This document shows positions 60,829 through 64,000 of a DNA stretch of 64,000 nucleotides, in pieces. A model generated the notes under the pieces. It was not told the origin of the DNA. It did not search any database and saw only the letters and a program-made list of their open reading frames with translations. Numbering within the stretch: the first letter of the stretch is position 1; every line of letters begins with the position of its first letter. The position numbers and the translations under genes are program-made. Source of the DNA: Alphaproteobacteria bacterium (GTDB lineage: Bacteria; Pseudomonadota; Alphaproteobacteria; Micropepsales; Micropepsaceae); the NCBI GenBank assembly GCA_947474645.1, contig CANJJD010000003.1, positions 1 through 64,000 of the forward strand. Reading direction: 5' to 3'.

Positions 60829-61779
60829 CTATTTGTTGCCGTGAGAAAAGACCCAATCGGCCACATCCTGCTGCACCTTTTGCCCTTGCAGGTCGCGCAG
60901 CAGCATATGCCAGCCTTGCGGGTACTTCTTCACGGCCGCCCGGGTTCCCAGGCCGGCGATCACCGCCTCGGTCGGCTTGGCGGGAATGACCTGGTCGTTG
61001 GCGCCATAAAGAAACAGGATCGGCGGCGCGGTGGTGAGATGCTGCGGGACGGTGCGCGCCTCGTCCATCAGGTTCACCAGGCCAAACAAAGTGTCGGTGC
61101 GGGTCCTCTTCTGGAACAGCGGATCCTTACCCAGCGCGATCAGCATGGGAATATTGTCGGAAGGCATGATCTTGACCACCGACTTGGCGGCATTGTTGGA
61201 CAGGATCATGCCGGGCACCAGATGCGCCGCCAGATACAGGGCGCTGCGATAGAGGATCGGCATATCAGCGCGCGACCACACCGCCGGCCCCACCAGAATG
61301 GCGCCGTCCGCGGCGGGCGGATTGGGCGATGCGAGTGACGTCAGCACCACAGCCCCGCCCATGCTTTCGCCCAGGGCAAAGACCGGCACATTCGGGTAGC
61401 GCACCCGCGCCGCCGCCACCGCATCGGCGAGATCGGCGCGCATGGTGTCAGCCCCCGCCCAGACGCCGGACGGGATGTTGCGGCCAAAACCGCGCTGGTC
61501 ATAGGCGATGGTGGTGATGCCCCGTGTCGCCCAGAATTTTCCGGGCGTATCGAAGGCGTTGGAATAATCGCTCATGCCATGCAGGCCGACGATCACGGCG
61601 CGCGGCGCACCGGCCGCTTCCCAGCGGCGCAGGGGCAATTGCGCGCCATCGCGCGCCACCAGCATCTCGTCACCGATCACCGGCGTCATGCGCGCATCAC
61701 CGGCGGGCGCGAAATCGGGCGCGCATCCGGCCAGCAGGAAGGGGAAAAGCAACAGCCAGCGGCGCACGTCACACCCCAA
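60829..61779 (-). CDS. Alpha/beta hydrolase lipoprotein (monoacylglycerol lipase-like)
   Basis: LLAGC lipobox; VIVGLHGMSDYSNAF, FALGESMGGAVVLT, FLYGANDQVIP. Confidence 0.87.
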   Translation of the reverse strand: MGCDVRRWLLLFPFLLAGCAPDFAPAGDARMTPVIGDEMLVARDGAQLPLRRWEAAGAPRAVIVGLHGMSDYSNAFDTPGKFWATRGITTIAYDQRGFGRNIPSGVWAGADTMRADLADAVAAARVRYPNVPVFALGESMGGAVVLTSLASPNPPAADGAILVGPAVWSRADMPILYRSALYLAAHLVPGMILSNNAAKSVVKIMPSDNIPMLIALGKDPLFQKRTRTDTLFGLVNLMDEARTVPQHLTTAPPILFLYGANDQVIPAKPTEAVIAGLGTRAAVKKYPQGWHMLLRDLQGQKVQQDVADWVFSHGNK

Positions 61780-61821
61780 GGTCGCCGCAAGGTTTTGCCA
61801 TGTTGGAAATGTAAGCCGCCG

Positions 61822-63069
61822 TCAGAACGGCAGCAACCCGATCATGGCGCCCGACAGGCCGCTGGCCAGGGTGCCCGCCACCAGCGCCTTGAGCGCCAGC
61901 GACACCACTTCGTCGCGCCGCTCCGGGATCAGGGCGCTCATGCCGGCAATCAAAATGCCGACACTGGCGAAATTGGCGAAGCCGCACATGGCATAGACCA
62001 TGATCATGGTGCTGCGTGGATCCAGGCTCCCGGCCGGCAGCGCCGCCAGTCTTAAATAGGCCACCAGCTCGGTCAGGATGATCTTGATGCCGAGCAGCCC
62101 GCCTGCCGCGCCCGCCTGGCTCCACGGTACGCCCAGCAGCCAGACAAAAGGCGCGAACAGCCAGCCCAGCATGCGCTCAAGCGTCAGCGGCGCGCCGCCC
62201 ACCCCCGGCAGATGGCCCAAGATCACATTCGCCAGCGCCATCAGCGAGGTGGTCACGATCAGCATGGCCAGGACCTGGAGATAGATCTTCAGCCCGTCCT
62301 CGGTGCCCTGCGCCATAGCATCCATGGTGGAGCGGTAATGCACCGCTTCCTGCTTTTCGGTCAGATCGGTCTGGGCCGGGCCCGGCACCATGATCCGCGC
62401 CATCAGCACACCAGCCGGCAGCGACATCAGCGACGCGACCAAGAGATGTCCCAGCGCGCCGGGCAGCACGTCCTTCAGGATGGTGGCATAGAGCACGAAC
62501 ACCGTGCCGGCGATCACCGACAGGCCCACCGTCATCAGGATGAAGAGCTCAGTGCGCGTCAGCCGCGCCAGATAGGGCCGGATCACCAATTGGCCCTCGA
62601 TATTGCCCAGGAACACGGTGGCCGCCGCGCCCAACCCCACCGCGCCGCCCAGGCCCAGGCTGCGCTTCAGCACCAGCGCCAGGCCATGCACGATGGCGGG
62701 CAGAATGCGCCAGTGCCACAGGATGGCTGACAGGGCGCTGATCACCATCAGCAGCGGCAGGATGCCAAAGGCCAGGTTGATCAGGTTACCCGGCTGGGTA
62801 ACCGCGAACGGCGCCGGCCCGCCGCCCAGATAGCCGAAGATGAAACTGGTGCCCGCGCCCGTGGCGGTGGACAAGGCCGTGACCACGCCGTTGAGCTGAA
62901 ACAATCCATCGCGCAGCACCGGCAGCTTGAGCAACGCCAGCGCCAGCGCCGCCTGCAGCAACAGCGTGCCGGTCACGGCGCGCCAGCGAAACTCCCGCCG
63001 ATCCTCCGACAGCGCCCAGCCCAGCGCGAGTATGACGCAAATCCCCAGCGCCGATTGCAGATGCGCCAC
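61822..63069 (-). CDS. Concentrative nucleoside transporter (NupC/CNT family)
   Basis: FNGVVTALSTATGAGTSFIFGYLGG-type region, FLGNIEGQLVIRPYL, GFANFASVGILIAGMSALIPERRDEV. Confidence 0.92.
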   Translation of the reverse strand: MAHLQSALGICVILALGWALSEDRREFRWRAVTGTLLLQAALALALLKLPVLRDGLFQLNGVVTALSTATGAGTSFIFGYLGGGPAPFAVTQPGNLINLAFGILPLLMVISALSAILWHWRILPAIVHGLALVLKRSLGLGGAVGLGAAATVFLGNIEGQLVIRPYLARLTRTELFILMTVGLSVIAGTVFVLYATILKDVLPGALGHLLVASLMSLPAGVLMARIMVPGPAQTDLTEKQEAVHYRSTMDAMAQGTEDGLKIYLQVLAMLIVTTSLMALANVILGHLPGVGGAPLTLERMLGWLFAPFVWLLGVPWSQAGAAGGLLGIKIILTELVAYLRLAALPAGSLDPRSTMIMVYAMCGFANFASVGILIAGMSALIPERRDEVVSLALKALVAGTLASGLSGAMIGLLPF

Positions 63070-63175
63070 CCACGGCCCCCGCCAAAAATCCCGCCGTCAC
63101 GCTACACGATTCCGCTCCCGCGTCCCATGACAGGCGGCCGCCCCAGGGCTAGTGTCGCGCCAGCGGGATGGGAAC

Positions 63176-64000
63176 GTGACCGGCAAAACTCTCAAGACTG
63201 GGACGATCGGCGCGCTGGCGGGCGCGCGGGGGATACCGCCCCTGATGATCATTCTCTATCACTTCAGCGAAGGTCATCATTACACCGGTCTGTTATGGTT
63301 CGACCGCATCGCGGCGCGCGGCTATCTGTGGGTCGAGTTCTTTTTCGCGCTGTCGGGCTTCATCCTGACCTATGCCTATGGCTACCGGCTGAAAGACCTT
63401 TTGCAGCGGCGGGGCTATGCCGACTTCCTGCGCGCCCGGCTGATCCGGCTTTATCCCTTGCACCTGTTCCTGCTGCTGCTGCTGCTGGCGATTGTGCTGA
63501 GCCTGCGCGCCCTGGCGGCCGCTGGCGGTTATGTCTCCATCTACGACCTGCCCTGGGCCCAGGATGTCAGCCCTAAGGGCTTCGCCCTGAGTATTTTCCT
63601 GGTGCATGCCTGGAACACCATGGACCGGCTGACCTGGAACGGCCTGTCCTGGTTCGTCAGTGTCGAGTTTGCGCTCTGCCTGCTGTTTCCGGTCCTGCTG
63701 TATCTGTCGAGCGGCAGGCTGTGGCGCGGCGCCGCGCTTATCGCGGCAGGCATCGCCGGATTGATGGCGATGCTGGCGGCTTCGCCGCACGGACTGGACA
63801 TCACCTTTCACAATGGCGTGCTGCGCGGCCTGTGCGATTTCACCGTCGGGGTCGGCATGGCGGTGCTGTTTCACCGCGTGAAGGACCAGCGCATTCCGGC
63901 CTGGATCCATTCGGCGGTGCAAGTCCTGCTGCTCCTGCTGCTGACCTATGCCGTCACCTCCACCGGCTGGTCGCACACCCGCAACGACATTTATACAGTG
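63176..64000 (+). CDS. Acyltransferase 3 (OafA/YrhL) family protein, C-terminus beyond right edge
   Basis: GTG at 63176 reads VTGKTLKTGTIGALAGARGIPPLMIILYHFSEGHHYTG...GYLWVEFFFALSGFILTYAYGYR..., open to 64000; absent from the ORF track in this frame. Confidence 0.85.
   Translation, partial: MTGKTLKTGTIGALAGARGIPPLMIILYHFSEGHHYTGLLWFDRIAARGYLWVEFFFALSGFILTYAYGYRLKDLLQRRGYADFLRARLIRLYPLHLFLLLLLLAIVLSLRALAAAGGYVSIYDLPWAQDVSPKGFALSIFLVHAWNTMDRLTWNGLSWFVSVEFALCLLFPVLLYLSSGRLWRGAALIAAGIAGLMAMLAASPHGLDITFHNGVLRGLCDFTVGVGMAVLFHRVKDQRIPAWIHSAVQVLLLLLLTYAVTSTGWSHTRNDIYTV

Overview
The window is a gene-dense, high-GC alphaproteobacterial chromosome segment with about 60 supported CDSs and one tRNA. No rRNA, CRISPR array, intact transposase or integrase was seen. 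Main blocks, left to right: (1) the 5' end of a TonB-dependent receptor on the minus strand; (2) an oxidative catabolic cluster of cytochrome c, PQQ alcohol dehydrogenase, RraA-like, FCD-GntR, Ldh-family, Fe-ADH and ALDH; (3) housekeeping blocks including SelO, a DEAD-box helicase and cold-shock protein, an ATM1-type ABC exporter, cimA-cysS-gltX-nadE, class II DAHP synthase, gor-rpiA-glmS-glmU and gph; (4) a MASE1 histidine kinase with a divergent receiver; (5) tRNA-Val(CAC) followed by a 1.6 kb insertion (cytochrome b561 + VIT1/CCC1) bounded by a perfect 42-bp copy of the tRNA 3' part; (6) a DMFase-like/APC permease/bicupin group and a MoxR-DUF58-VWA group; (7) several sets of exported beta-propeller, PQQ and lactonase-like proteins; (8) hemF-hemC, a gcdH-like gene, a nucleoside transporter and a truncated acyltransferase. 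The most interesting observations are the tRNA-bounded mini-island, the near-universal 4-nt interlocking of convergent stop codons (the only spaced pair is at that island), several all-exported operons of unclear function, and intergenic palindromes/REP-like elements. Everything was read by eye from the sequence and translations. No similarity search was run, so family names rest on recognised motifs.
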